A DNA stretch of 39,951 nucleotides from Collinsella intestinalis DSM 13280 (lineage in GTDB: Bacteria; Actinomycetota; Coriobacteriia; Coriobacteriales; Coriobacteriaceae), in contig NZ_GG692711.1 in the NCBI RefSeq assembly GCF_000156175.1, forward strand, positions 225,320 through 265,270, given 5' to 3'. Numbering within the stretch: position 1 is the stretch's first letter; each line of letters begins with the position of its first letter. Made by a program: the position numbers and the translations under genes. Positions 1 through 6,568 of the stretch are shown here, in pieces. Under the pieces are notes generated by a model, which saw nothing but the letters and a program-made list of their open reading frames with translations, had not been told where the DNA came from and did no database searches.

Positions 1-250
1 GATTCCATTCGATGTATTAGCGTTCTGTAAACTGGTTAAGGAAAAGTTGAACGGGGCCTGACTAAGTCAGACCTTACACAACTGTTCTTGAAAAGTACAT
101 CACTGCTGACACCTTCTAAATGGTGTCTCCACTTGTTCCGTCTCTTCGCGGTATCCGGTTCTCAAGGTACCCGCCGCGGGTCTTCCGAGCTCGTTCGCTC
201 TCGGCCACCCGCGCGGCGAAGAGATATATTGCCAGAGTCCAAGACGCTGT
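1..250 (-). other. Probable rRNA operon leader (rRNA genes beyond the left edge)
   Basis: Read on the minus strand, this stretch carries a GTACCTTGAGAACCGGATA segment near 165, resembling the conserved CTTGAGAACT-type sequence of Gram-positive rRNA leaders and 16S-23S spacers. A hairpin with GCGGGT/ACCCGC arms precedes it. No mature 16S, 23S or 5S sequence is inside the window, so the rRNA would begin to the left. No convincing protein gene is present. A poor promoter candidate (TTGCAT, 17 bases, ATTTAT) lies near 280-310. The assignment rests on a short motif and is tentative; it could equally be a spacer fragment. Confidence 0.35.
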
Positions 251-557
251 GCAGTGAGAATCAGCACTTCACACTTCCTCCATAAATGGCATATTCGACC
301 CTTTATGCAAAGGAAGGCGCTTCAGGCGATCTCTCACCTCATATGGATGACGACCATTCGGTTCTCGTACATATGTGCGGCGGTCATCTGTATGGAACAC
401 GCACCCTGTTCCGGCCGGGCAACGCCGCGCCCCCGCCTCCCCGCGCCGATCCGCCTGAACGCTCGGCAACTTCGCACGAACCCAAGGGAAGAAGGGGCCC
501 GAACTTGGCCTTTCCGGAGAGCTCCGAACCGGCCCGGGGATCGCGAGCGCATATAGG
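251..557. other. Intergenic stretch without a recognised gene
   Basis: About 300 bases lie between the presumed rRNA leader and the rplT terminator. Both strands have open frames, but none has a ribosome binding site or a family-like sequence. The promoters of the leftward rRNA operon are expected here; I could not identify a good -35/-10 pair. Confidence 0.4.
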
Positions 558-594
558 AAAACGGGACGCCCCCTGCAGGGGCGTCCCGTTTGAA
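558..594 (-). terminator. Rho-independent terminator of infC-rpmI-rplT
   Basis: Just after the rplT stop, an inverted repeat (arms CGGGACGCCCC and GGGGCGTCCCG, TGCA-centred) is followed on the minus strand by TTTT. It ends the ribosomal protein operon before the leftward rRNA leader. Confidence 0.85.
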
Positions 595-600
595 GGCACA

Positions 601-960
601 TTAGGCCTCGAGGGCCTTCTTGGCGATGGCGGCGAGCTCGTTGAAGGACTCGATGTCCTCATAAGCCATCTGAGCGAGGACCTTGCGGTCGAGCTCGATG
701 CCGGCGAGCTTCAGGCCGTGCATGAACTGGGAGTAGGAAATGTCGTTCATGCGAGCAGCAGCGTTGATACGAGTGATCCACAGGGAGCGAATCTCACGCT
801 TCTTGTTACGGCGATCGCGGTACTGGTACTGGAGGGAGTGCTGCACCTGCTCCTTGGCGTACTTATAGGAACGAGATGCCTGACCGTAATAACCCTTTGC
901 ACGGTTAAGGACGGTACGACGCTTCTTCTTGGCGTTCACAGCGCGCTTCACACGAGCCAT
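601..960 (-). CDS. rplT: 50S ribosomal protein L20
   Basis: This 119-residue protein is a full-length L20, which binds 23S rRNA early in large-subunit assembly. The basic N-terminus ([15 protein letters not shown]), the central [21 protein letters not shown] and the helical C-terminal part ([20 protein letters not shown]) are the typical family blocks. It is the last gene of infC-rpmI-rplT, the usual order in bacteria, 42 bases after rpmI, and is followed by a strong terminator. The AGGAG before the ATG is about ten bases away, slightly long. In other bacteria L20 represses this operon through its mRNA leader; here the visible control element is an attenuator-like hairpin upstream of infC. 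Confidence 0.97.
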   Translation of the reverse strand: MARVKRAVNAKKKRRTVLNRAKGYYGQASRSYKYAKEQVQHSLQYQYRDRRNKKREIRSLWITRINAAARMNDISYSQFMHGLKLAGIELDRKVLAQMAYEDIESFNELAAIAKKALEA

Positions 961-1002
961 ATCTAATCAACTCCTAAATGAGATTACAGCGGTAAATACG
1001 GA

Positions 1003-1200
1003 TTAACGGCCGGCGAGGCGGGCGTTGATGACCTTGGCGTCAGCGGCGGCCAGCTCGGCCTCCTGGCGGAAGCCACGCTTGCGCTTGGTGGACTTCTTGG
1101 TCAGGATGTGGCTCTTGTAAGCCTTGGCACGCATGATCTTGCCAGTGCCGCTGCGGCGGAAACGCTTCTTGCTGCCGCTGTGGGTCTTCATCTTAGGCAT
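1003..1200 (-). CDS. rpmI: 50S ribosomal protein L35
   Basis: The 65-residue product is a normal-length L35 with the signature [20 protein letters not shown] at its N-terminus and a very basic middle ([11 protein letters not shown]). It is a small component of the large ribosomal subunit. An AGAAGGAG ribosome binding site lies six bases before the ATG. It sits between infC and rplT and is presumably cotranscribed with both. Confidence 0.97.
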   Translation of the reverse strand: MPKMKTHSGSKKRFRRSGTGKIMRAKAYKSHILTKKSTKRKRGFRQEAELAAADAKVINARLAGR

Positions 1201-1230
1201 GGAAAACTCCTTCTAATACCTGGTGGTTAA

Positions 1231-1788
1231 CTACTTATCGCTCGGCTCGGCGTCGCCCTCGTTGTCGAAGGCTCCCTTGATTGGGGCGAGCAGCATGAGC
1301 ATGTTACGGCCTTCCAGCTTGGGCTGGGACTCGACCGTAGCGAACGGTTTGAGGTCCTCTGCGAGGCGCTCGAGCACGTTCAGACCCTGCTCCGGGTGGG
1401 CCATCTCGCGGCCGCGGAACATGATGGTGATCTTGACGCGCGCGCCCTTCTTGAGGAAGCGCAGGACGTGACCCTTCTTGGTCTCGTAATCGCCCACATC
1501 GATCTTCGGTCGGAACTTCATTTCCTTGACCTCGACCTTGGACTGGTTCTTACGAGCCTGCTTGGCCTTCATGGCCTGCTGGTACTTGAACTTGCCGTAG
1601 TCCATGACCTTGCACACGGGAGGCTCGGCGTTGGGCGCGATCTCCACCAAGTCAAGGTTCTGGTCGTCGGCGATGCGCTGCGCATCACGAGTGTCGAACA
1701 GACCCAGCTGCGATCCATCGACGCCGATGAGACGGACACGCGGGGCGCGGATCTCATCGTTGATGCGGGTGTCATCAGACTTAGCTAT
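1231..1788 (-). CDS. infC: Translation initiation factor IF-3, starting at an ATA codon
   Basis: IF-3 binds the 30S subunit, prevents premature joining of the 50S and proofreads start codons. The 185-residue protein has the N-domain (INDEIRAPRVRLIGVDGSQLG), the lysine-rich linker and the C-domain (EMKFRPKIDVGDYETK, VKITIMFRGREMAHPEQG). The frame is open up to an ATG at 1818, but a strong AAGGAGG at 1796-1802 lies inside that extension and sits exactly seven bases before ATA at 1788, whereas the ATG has no ribosome binding site and lies next to the U-tract of a terminator-like hairpin. I therefore choose ATA (ATT at 1794 is too close). Rare AUU/AUC/AUA starts are a known feature of infC and let IF-3 repress its own translation. 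Confidence 0.93.
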   Translation of the reverse strand: MAKSDDTRINDEIRAPRVRLIGVDGSQLGLFDTRDAQRIADDQNLDLVEIAPNAEPPVCKVMDYGKFKYQQAMKAKQARKNQSKVEVKEMKFRPKIDVGDYETKKGHVLRFLKKGARVKITIMFRGREMAHPEQGLNVLERLAEDLKPFATVESQPKLEGRNMLMLLAPIKGAFDNEGDAEPSDK

Positions 1789-1816
1789 CTCAATACCTCC
1801 TTCTTGCAACTCGAAC

Positions 1817-1848
1817 AAAAAACCCGGCCACCTTAACGGTATCCGGGT
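1817..1848 (-). terminator. Attenuator-like terminator in the infC leader
   Basis: On the minus strand, arms ACCCGG and CCGGGT (with inner ACC/GGT pairing) are followed directly by TTTTTT, then within about 15 bases by the infC ribosome binding site. A terminator placed between promoter and gene indicates control by transcription attenuation. Confidence 0.75.
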
Positions 1849-1979
1849 CTACAGATCTTGGGAGATGTACGCACCGAGGTGCGGACATACATCTTGATTT
1901 GTACGACCAGACAGCTACCGATATGGCGCCGAAAGGTGGGAACCCGCAGGTCCCTCTTTCCTGCTGGAAAACCAGCGAC
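1849..1979 (-). promoter_or_regulatory. Structured 5' leader of the infC operon
   Basis: The region between the promoter and the attenuator holds several hairpins. The clearest is at 1864-1893 with outer arms GATGTA/TACATC, an inner CGCA/TGCG stem and a CCTCGG loop; smaller CTGG/CCAG and CAGG/CCTG pairings lie around 1940-1975. This is the position where L20- or IF-3-responsive leaders occur in other bacteria. I cannot match it to a specific Rfam family by eye. Confidence 0.55.
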
Positions 1980-1985
1980 TTGTGA

Positions 1986-1994
1986 ATCATACCA
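1986..1994 (-). promoter_or_regulatory. Extended -10 promoter of infC-rpmI-rplT
   Basis: TGGTATGAT on the minus strand is an extended -10 element (TG, one base, TATGAT). No good -35 was found. Transcription would begin near 1979, giving a leader of about 190 bases. Confidence 0.5.
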
Positions 1995-2074
1995 CGGAAC
2001 GCATTCGCTCCATGGTTTCATCACGAGAATACCGCCTCCCTCGATCTTGCATCAAAGGGATGCGAACGCGCATA

Positions 2075-2160
2075 TGGTGCCCGAGGTGAGAGTCGAACTC
2101 ACACGCCCTCGCGGGCGGAGGATTTTGAGTCCCCTGCGTCTGCCATTCCGCCACTCGGGC
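2075..2160 (-). tRNA. tRNA-Leu (anticodon CAA)
   Basis: The minus strand folds as a class II tRNA. The acceptor stem pairs GCCCGAG with CTCGGGC, the anticodon arm reads GGA-CTCAAAA-TCC with anticodon CAA, the variable arm is long and GC-rich (CCGCCCGCGAGGGCG) as expected for leucine, and the T arm contains GTTCGACTC. The 3' CCA is encoded at 2075-2077. It reads UUG leucine codons. It lies only ten bases downstream of the fba terminator hairpin. Confidence 0.95.
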
Positions 2161-2170
2161 ATAAATAAAT

Positions 2171-2200
2171 GCGCTGGGCTATGGTACCACAGCCCAGCGC
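2171..2200 (-). terminator. Rho-independent terminator of fba
   Basis: A perfect ten-base-pair stem (GCGCTGGGCT/AGCCCAGCGC) is followed on the minus strand by ATTTATTTAT and, ten bases on, by the tRNA-Leu. Its loop and 5' arm overlap the tRNA promoter. Confidence 0.85.
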
Positions 2201-2209
2201 GCGCATCAA
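2181..2209 (-). promoter_or_regulatory. Promoter of tRNA-Leu inside the fba terminator
   Basis: On the minus strand a -35 TTGATG (2204-2209), a 17-base spacer and a -10 TACCAT (2181-2186), preceded by TG one base upstream, predict a start near 2174-2176, a short pre-tRNA leader. The -10 lies in the loop of the fba terminator. Confidence 0.55.
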
Positions 2210-2225
2210 AGCTGAAATGAATCAG

Positions 2226-3092
2226 TTACGCCTTGTTGACGGAGCCGAACTCCTCCATGAGCTCCTTGGTGCGAGCCACGATGGCCTCGCGACCGGGCTT
2301 GAGCACCTTGCGGGGGTCGAAGCCCTTGCCCTCGAGGTCCTTGCCAGCCTCGATGTACTCACGGGTAGCAGCAGCGAAGACGAGCTGCAGGTCGGTGTTC
2401 ACGTTGATCTTGGAAACGCCGAGGGAGATGGCCTTCTGGATCTGGTCCACCGGGATGCCAGTGCCGCCGTGGAGAACCAGCGGCAGGTCGCCCACGGCCT
2501 CCTTGATGGCAGCAAGAGCGTCGAAGGACAGACCGGCCCAATCCTCGGGGTACACGCCGTGGATGTTGCCGATGCCGCAGGCGAGGAAGTCGACACCGAG
2601 AGCGGCGATCTGCTTGCACTGATCGGGGTCGGCGATCTCGCCCTGACCAACGATACCGTCCTCGACGCCACCGATGCCGCCGACCTCGGCCTCGACGGAG
2701 ATGCCCTTCTCGTGGGCGATTTTCACGATCTCAGCGGTGCGGTCGAGGTTGATCTGGAAGGTCTCCTCGTGGGAGCCGTCGTACATGACGGAGGTGAAGC
2801 CGGCCTCGATGCACTCAAGGCAGTTCTCGTAGGTGCCGTGATCGAGGTGTAGGGCGACCGGGACGGTCACGCCGGTGGCCTCGACGGCGGCCTTCACCAT
2901 GTCGGCGCAGACCTTGAAGCCGCCCATCCACTTGGCGGCGCCGGCGGAGCACTGGATAATCAGCGGGGACTTGGCCTCCTCGGCGGCCTGGAGGATGGCG
3001 AGCGTCCACTCCAGGTTGTTGGTGTTAAACGCGCCGAGGGCGTAGTGACCGGCCTCGGCATCCTTCAGCATCTGAGCTGCATTGACGAGCAT
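2226..3092 (-). CDS. fba: Class II fructose-bisphosphate aldolase
   Basis: The enzyme splits fructose 1,6-bisphosphate into dihydroxyacetone phosphate and glyceraldehyde 3-phosphate in glycolysis, and runs the reverse in gluconeogenesis. The 288-residue chain has the class II marks: ALHLDHG at 81-87 with the catalytic Asp and zinc-binding His, YDGSHEE, the EVGGIGG segment and HGGTGIPVDQIQKAI followed by GVSKINVNTDL for phosphate binding. The frame is open for 63 more codons upstream, but GGGAGG lies seven bases before the ATG at 3092, and an extended -10 and an operator lie inside the longer frame, so the short start is correct. It appears monocistronic, ending at a strong terminator. Confidence 0.95.
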   Translation of the reverse strand: MLVNAAQMLKDAEAGHYALGAFNTNNLEWTLAILQAAEEAKSPLIIQCSAGAAKWMGGFKVCADMVKAAVEATGVTVPVALHLDHGTYENCLECIEAGFTSVMYDGSHEETFQINLDRTAEIVKIAHEKGISVEAEVGGIGGVEDGIVGQGEIADPDQCKQIAALGVDFLACGIGNIHGVYPEDWAGLSFDALAAIKEAVGDLPLVLHGGTGIPVDQIQKAISLGVSKINVNTDLQLVFAAATREYIEAGKDLEGKGFDPRKVLKPGREAIVARTKELMEEFGSVNKA

Positions 3093-3122
3093 ATTGGACC
3101 TCCCATTGTCCATACTCTGAAC

Positions 3123-3144
3123 GGTAAACGTTTGCATTTTACCA
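3123..3144 (-). promoter_or_regulatory. fba promoter with overlapping cre/LacI-type palindromic operator
   Basis: On the minus strand, TGGTAAAAT is an extended -10 (TAAAAT at 3136-3141). Immediately downstream the 12-base palindrome-like GCAAACGTTTAC (3124-3135) overlaps the expected start of transcription. With its flanks (ATGCAAACGTTTACC) it fits the cre-site pattern of CcpA and LacI-family sites with a mismatch only at the last position. Binding there would block transcription. The regulator itself is not in the window. Confidence 0.6.
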
Positions 3145-3207
3145 CGCGAACGGAGGCGCGGCGTGTTCAAACGAGGTGTAAACCCACCTAAACCGCGGAG
3201 ATGAGTG

Positions 3208-3906
3208 CTATCGGTAATGACGCAGACCGCGACGCATGAAGAGATTGCTCTCGAGCTCGCGCTCGATGGTGGTCGTGTCATTGTGGCCGATCAGGCACAG
3301 GGTATCCGCGGGCAGGAGCGCTCCGATCTTGCCGAGTGAATCGATAATCTGCTTCTCCGAACCGCCCTCCAGGTCGGTGCGGCCGTGCGCACCGGGGAAC
3401 AGCGTATCCCCCACAAAGGCAACATTGCCGGTGGCGGCGGCGCAGAAAAGCACAATGCCGCCCGGCGTGTGCCCCGGCGTTGCCACGACCTGCAACTCCA
3501 CATCGCCAAAGGCAACGACATCTCCCTCGTTAAGCAGGCGATCGGGCGCGGGCGGCAGCTCGTGGTCGAAGCCCCACATCTCGCGCATGTCCTCGATGGC
3601 ACGCCCCATGATCTCCGAATCGGCTTCGGAGATGAGGAGCGGGACGTCGCTGCCGAGTGCGCGACGCATGCCGGCGACGCCACCGATATGGTCGGCGTGC
3701 CCGTGTGTACAGATAATGGCAGCGACCCGCTTGCCGGGACAGCGATCGGCCAGCACCTCAGCGAGCCTCTCCCCCTCCCAGGCGGGGTCGATGACGACGA
3801 CCTCATCGTCGCTCACGGCAAAATACGTATTGGTTTGGATGGGACCGTTCGTCACGCAATGGATGGCGAGGCTCCCCTTCCTGTTCATATCAAGCGTCAT
3901 GTCCAT
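3208..3906 (-). CDS. Metallo-beta-lactamase-fold hydrolase (glyoxalase II-like)
   Basis: The 232-residue protein is a stand-alone MBL-fold hydrolase. The metal-binding motif THGHADH lies at about 67-73, followed by TPGHTPGG, GDTLF and GHNDTTTI, which supply the other metal ligands and the C-terminal signature. This glyoxalase II-like subfamily hydrolyses thioesters or related compounds; the substrate cannot be read from sequence. The frame begins at a TTG at 3936, but that would sit only about three bases from the predicted transcription start after TAAAAT (3946-3951). ATG at 3906, preceded by GAGAG, is more likely. It follows relA after a repeat-bearing spacer of about 270 bases, so it may have its own promoter. 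Confidence 0.85.
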   Translation of the reverse strand: MDMTLDMNRKGSLAIHCVTNGPIQTNTYFAVSDDEVVVIDPAWEGERLAEVLADRCPGKRVAAIICTHGHADHIGGVAGMRRALGSDVPLLISEADSEIMGRAIEDMREMWGFDHELPPAPDRLLNEGDVVAFGDVELQVVATPGHTPGGIVLFCAAATGNVAFVGDTLFPGAHGRTDLEGGSEKQIIDSLGKIGALLPADTLCLIGHNDTTTIERELESNLFMRRGLRHYR

Positions 3907-3992
3907 ACCACGCTCTCGTTCACGTCTAATACTCAACAGGGCTCAATTTTACCCATGGCAACTCCGATATTACCTATGGTCACTCGGAGATC

Positions 3993-4043
3993 GCTTATGG
4001 TTTTCCACCATTTGAACCGCTCAAACGGCGAAAACCCATAGGC
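3993..4043. repeat. Long imperfect hairpin in the relA-MBL spacer
   Basis: GCTTATGGTTTTC (from 3993) and GAAAACCCATAGGC (to 4043) form inverted arms with one mismatch and one bulged base. Inside, TTTGA and TCAAA pair again. No T-run follows on either strand, so it is unlikely to be a simple terminator; it may be part of a REP-like element with the neighbouring tandem repeats. Confidence 0.55.
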
Positions 4044-4081
4044 AATTCATCGCTTCGCATGGCGTTCGGCTGAGGCCGGCG

Positions 4082-4172
4082 TGACTCAATTTATACCTGA
4101 CTCAATTTGTACCTGGCCCCATTTGAGACGTGGAGACGGCGCTTCTTTGAGGCACCTGACCCCATTTGAGTC
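4082..4172. repeat. Four copies of a 16-base repeat downstream of relA
   Basis: Three copies are directly adjacent: TGACTCAATTTATACC (4082-4097), TGACTCAATTTGTACC (4098-4113) and TGGCCCCATTTGAGAC (4114-4129). A fourth, TGACCCCATTTGAGTC, is at 4157-4172, ending three bases before the relA stop codon. All share TGRCYCMATTTR. No function is known to me. Confidence 0.7.
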
Positions 4173-4174
4173 GG

Positions 4175-6568
4175 TTAGCGGCGGCGCTTCATCGTCTTGC
4201 TGCCCTCGCCCGGCATGAGGCGGCGAGCATCGTAGACGCTCTCGACGGAACCAATTGCGCCGAGGAGCGGGTCGAGACGGCTCGCGTCGGAGATCTCGAT
4301 GAGGAAGCGCAGGGTCGCGATGCCCTCGCGATTGGTGGACGTGGCGGCGGAAAGAATGTTGCCGCCGGCGTCGCCGATCGCGATGGTGACGTCCTTGAGC
4401 AGGCCCATGCGGTCGATGCACTCGACAACGATCTCGACCTGGAAGAGGGCGTCGGCGCCGTTATCCCAGCTCACACCGATCATCCGCTCGGGATGTTCCA
4501 TGAGCCCCTTGACGTTGGGGCAGGTGGCGCGATGAACGGAGACGCCGCGGCCGCGGGTGATGAACCCCACGATGTCATCGCCCGTCACGGGGTTGCAGCA
4601 ATGCGCGAGGCGCACGAGCATGCTATCGCCCTCCGCCCCCTCGACGAGCACGCCGCTGTTGCCCTTGGAACGCTTGCCCTTGCCGCTACCGCCCGTGCGC
4701 GGCGGCTGATGCACCACGCTCGCGATGGCCTCCGCCTTGGCATCGGCGGCGCTCTGGGGCCTGGGGTCGAGAATCGCCTGGACCTTGTTTCCCACAGCTC
4801 GCGGCTGGACCTTGCCGGCGCCCACCGCTGCAAACAGATCCTCGAGGGACTTGTAATTCATATCGGTGGCGACCGCGTTCAGCGCGCGGGTGGAGCGGGG
4901 AGTGGAGATGCCGTAGCCGCGCTTGCGCAAATCGCGGGAGAGCATCTCTCGACCAGCCGCGGCATCCTCGTCCTTGGTGGCCGCCGCGAAATACCGACGG
5001 ATCTTGGACTTGGCGCTCGGCGTCTTGACGATGTTCAGCCAGTCGCGCGAGGGCTTGGCATTCTTGTTGGTGAGGATTTCAACACGGTCGCCCATCGACA
5101 GCTCGTGGGTGAGCGGGGCCACGGCGCCGTTGATGATCGCGCCCACGCAATGGTTGCCAACCTCGGTATGGACCGCATAGGCGAAATCGAGCGGAGTGGA
5201 CCCCACGCGGAGGTTGAGTACCTCGCCCTTGGGGGTGAAGACGTAGATCTCCTGGTCGTACAGCTCGACCTTGAGAGAATGCAGAAACTCCTTCGGATCC
5301 TCGATCTCGTCGCTCGCGGCCCAATCGAGACTGCGCTTGAAGGCGTTGATCTGGTCATCCAAGCTCTGGGCGCCGGCGTCCTTGCGAGCGCTCGAACCGC
5401 CCGAACGCTTGTAGAGCCAATGCGCGGCGATACCATATTCGGCCTGCTCGTGCATCTCGTACGTGCGAATCTGAATCTCGAGCGGACGGGCCGTGGGACC
5501 GATGACCGTGGTATGCAGGCTCTGGTAGTTGTTGGCCTTGGGCATGTTGATGTAATCCTTGAAGCGCCCGGGCACGGGCGTCCACAGGGAGTGCGCGGCG
5601 CCGAGCGTGGAATAGCAATCGACGACGCTCTTGGTGATCACGCGCAAAGCGACCAGGTCGTAGATCTCGGAGAACTCCTTGCCTTTGCGCTTCATCTTCT
5701 GATAGATCGACCAATAGTGCTTGGAGCGGCCCGTGATCTGATAGCCCTCGATACCGGCGCGCTTCAGCTCGTCGTCGAGCGCCTTGATGGTCTCGGCCAA
5801 GAAGCGCTCGCGGGCCTCGCGGCTCTCGCTCACCATACGGGCGATGCGCTGGTACGACTCGGGCTCGAGGTAGAAGAAAGACAGATCCTCGAGCTCCCAC
5901 TTGATAGAGCTCATGCCCAAGCGGTCGGCGAGCGGCGCGTAAACGTCCATGGTCTCGCGCGCCTTGAACAAGCGGCGATCGGCGGGCAGCGCCGCCAGGG
6001 TACGCATGTTGTGCAGTCGGTCGGCGAGCTTGACGATGACCACGCGGATGTCACGGCTCATTGCGAGGAACATCTTGCGCAGGTTGAGCGCCTGCTTGCC
6101 GTCCATGGTATCGACATCGATGTTGGTGAGCTTGGTCACGCCGTCCACAAGATCGGCGACAGTCGCGCCGAAGAACGCCGTGACGTCCGCAAGCGAGGTG
6201 GTGGTGTCCTCGACCGTGTCGTGCAGCAGCGCCGCGCAAACTACGTCGCAGTCCATCTTGAGCTCGGACAAGATGATGGCCACCTCAACCGGATGGTTGA
6301 TGTAGGCCTCGCCGCTACGGCGCTTCTGCGCGCAATGCTTCTCGGCGGCGAAACAGTACGCCTGCTCGACAAGGGCGCAATCCTGCTCCCCCATGTACTT
6401 GCGCACCAATGAGGCCAGTCGATCGTAGTTGTCCGCCTGGAACTCGGTGGGCAGGTCGTCTGCATGCGCGTAGTGCACCATCTCGGCGCTCGGGCGCAGA
6501 GATTCGGCACCCGCCTTGTACTCCATAGCCTTGTCCGGATGGGTCCCTGTGGCCGTCTGCTTATCCAT
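4175..6568 (-). CDS. relA: Bifunctional (p)ppGpp synthetase/hydrolase RelA/SpoT family
   Basis: The 797-residue protein makes and degrades the stringent-response alarmone (p)ppGpp. Domains in order: HD hydrolase (HPVEVAIIL, then LLHDTVEDT near 118, with the HD pair intact, and KLADRLHNMRTL), the synthetase domain (ITGRSKHYWSIYQKM, EIYDLVALRVI, NYQSLHTTV), TGS (IYVFTPKGEVLNL), a helical region and a C-terminal ACT domain (FQVEIVVECIDRMGLLKDV). Both active sites look intact, as in a long Rel enzyme. The start ATG at 6568 is preceded by GAGGGGGG eight bases away; a GTG three codons upstream overlaps that site and is unlikely. The ATG overlaps the end of the recJ-fusion gene (AATGGATAA), implying translational coupling. 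Confidence 0.95.
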   Translation of the reverse strand: MDKQTATGTHPDKAMEYKAGAESLRPSAEMVHYAHADDLPTEFQADNYDRLASLVRKYMGEQDCALVEQAYCFAAEKHCAQKRRSGEAYINHPVEVAIILSELKMDCDVVCAALLHDTVEDTTTSLADVTAFFGATVADLVDGVTKLTNIDVDTMDGKQALNLRKMFLAMSRDIRVVIVKLADRLHNMRTLAALPADRRLFKARETMDVYAPLADRLGMSSIKWELEDLSFFYLEPESYQRIARMVSESREARERFLAETIKALDDELKRAGIEGYQITGRSKHYWSIYQKMKRKGKEFSEIYDLVALRVITKSVVDCYSTLGAAHSLWTPVPGRFKDYINMPKANNYQSLHTTVIGPTARPLEIQIRTYEMHEQAEYGIAAHWLYKRSGGSSARKDAGAQSLDDQINAFKRSLDWAASDEIEDPKEFLHSLKVELYDQEIYVFTPKGEVLNLRVGSTPLDFAYAVHTEVGNHCVGAIINGAVAPLTHELSMGDRVEILTNKNAKPSRDWLNIVKTPSAKSKIRRYFAAATKDEDAAAGREMLSRDLRKRGYGISTPRSTRALNAVATDMNYKSLEDLFAAVGAGKVQPRAVGNKVQAILDPRPQSAADAKAEAIASVVHQPPRTGGSGKGKRSKGNSGVLVEGAEGDSMLVRLAHCCNPVTGDDIVGFITRGRGVSVHRATCPNVKGLMEHPERMIGVSWDNGADALFQVEIVVECIDRMGLLKDVTIAIGDAGGNILSAATSTNREGIATLRFLIEISDASRLDPLLGAIGSVESVYDARRLMPGEGSKTMKRRR

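Noticed and set aside
88-285. 65-codon frame in the presumed rRNA leader
   Set aside because: No ribosome binding site, and the sequence fits a non-coding leader better.
1818-1818. ATG at 1818 as infC start
   Set aside because: It lies at the U-tract of a terminator hairpin with no ribosome binding site, while ATA 1788 has an ideal one.
4082-4172. CRISPR-like array
   Set aside because: The repeats are 16 bases, three are directly adjacent without spacers, and no cas gene is present.
4166-6412. 748-codon open frame on the plus strand opposite relA
   Set aside because: High-GC antisense shadow: no ribosome binding site, low-complexity Ala/Gly/Arg/His-rich product, and relA on the other strand has complete domains.
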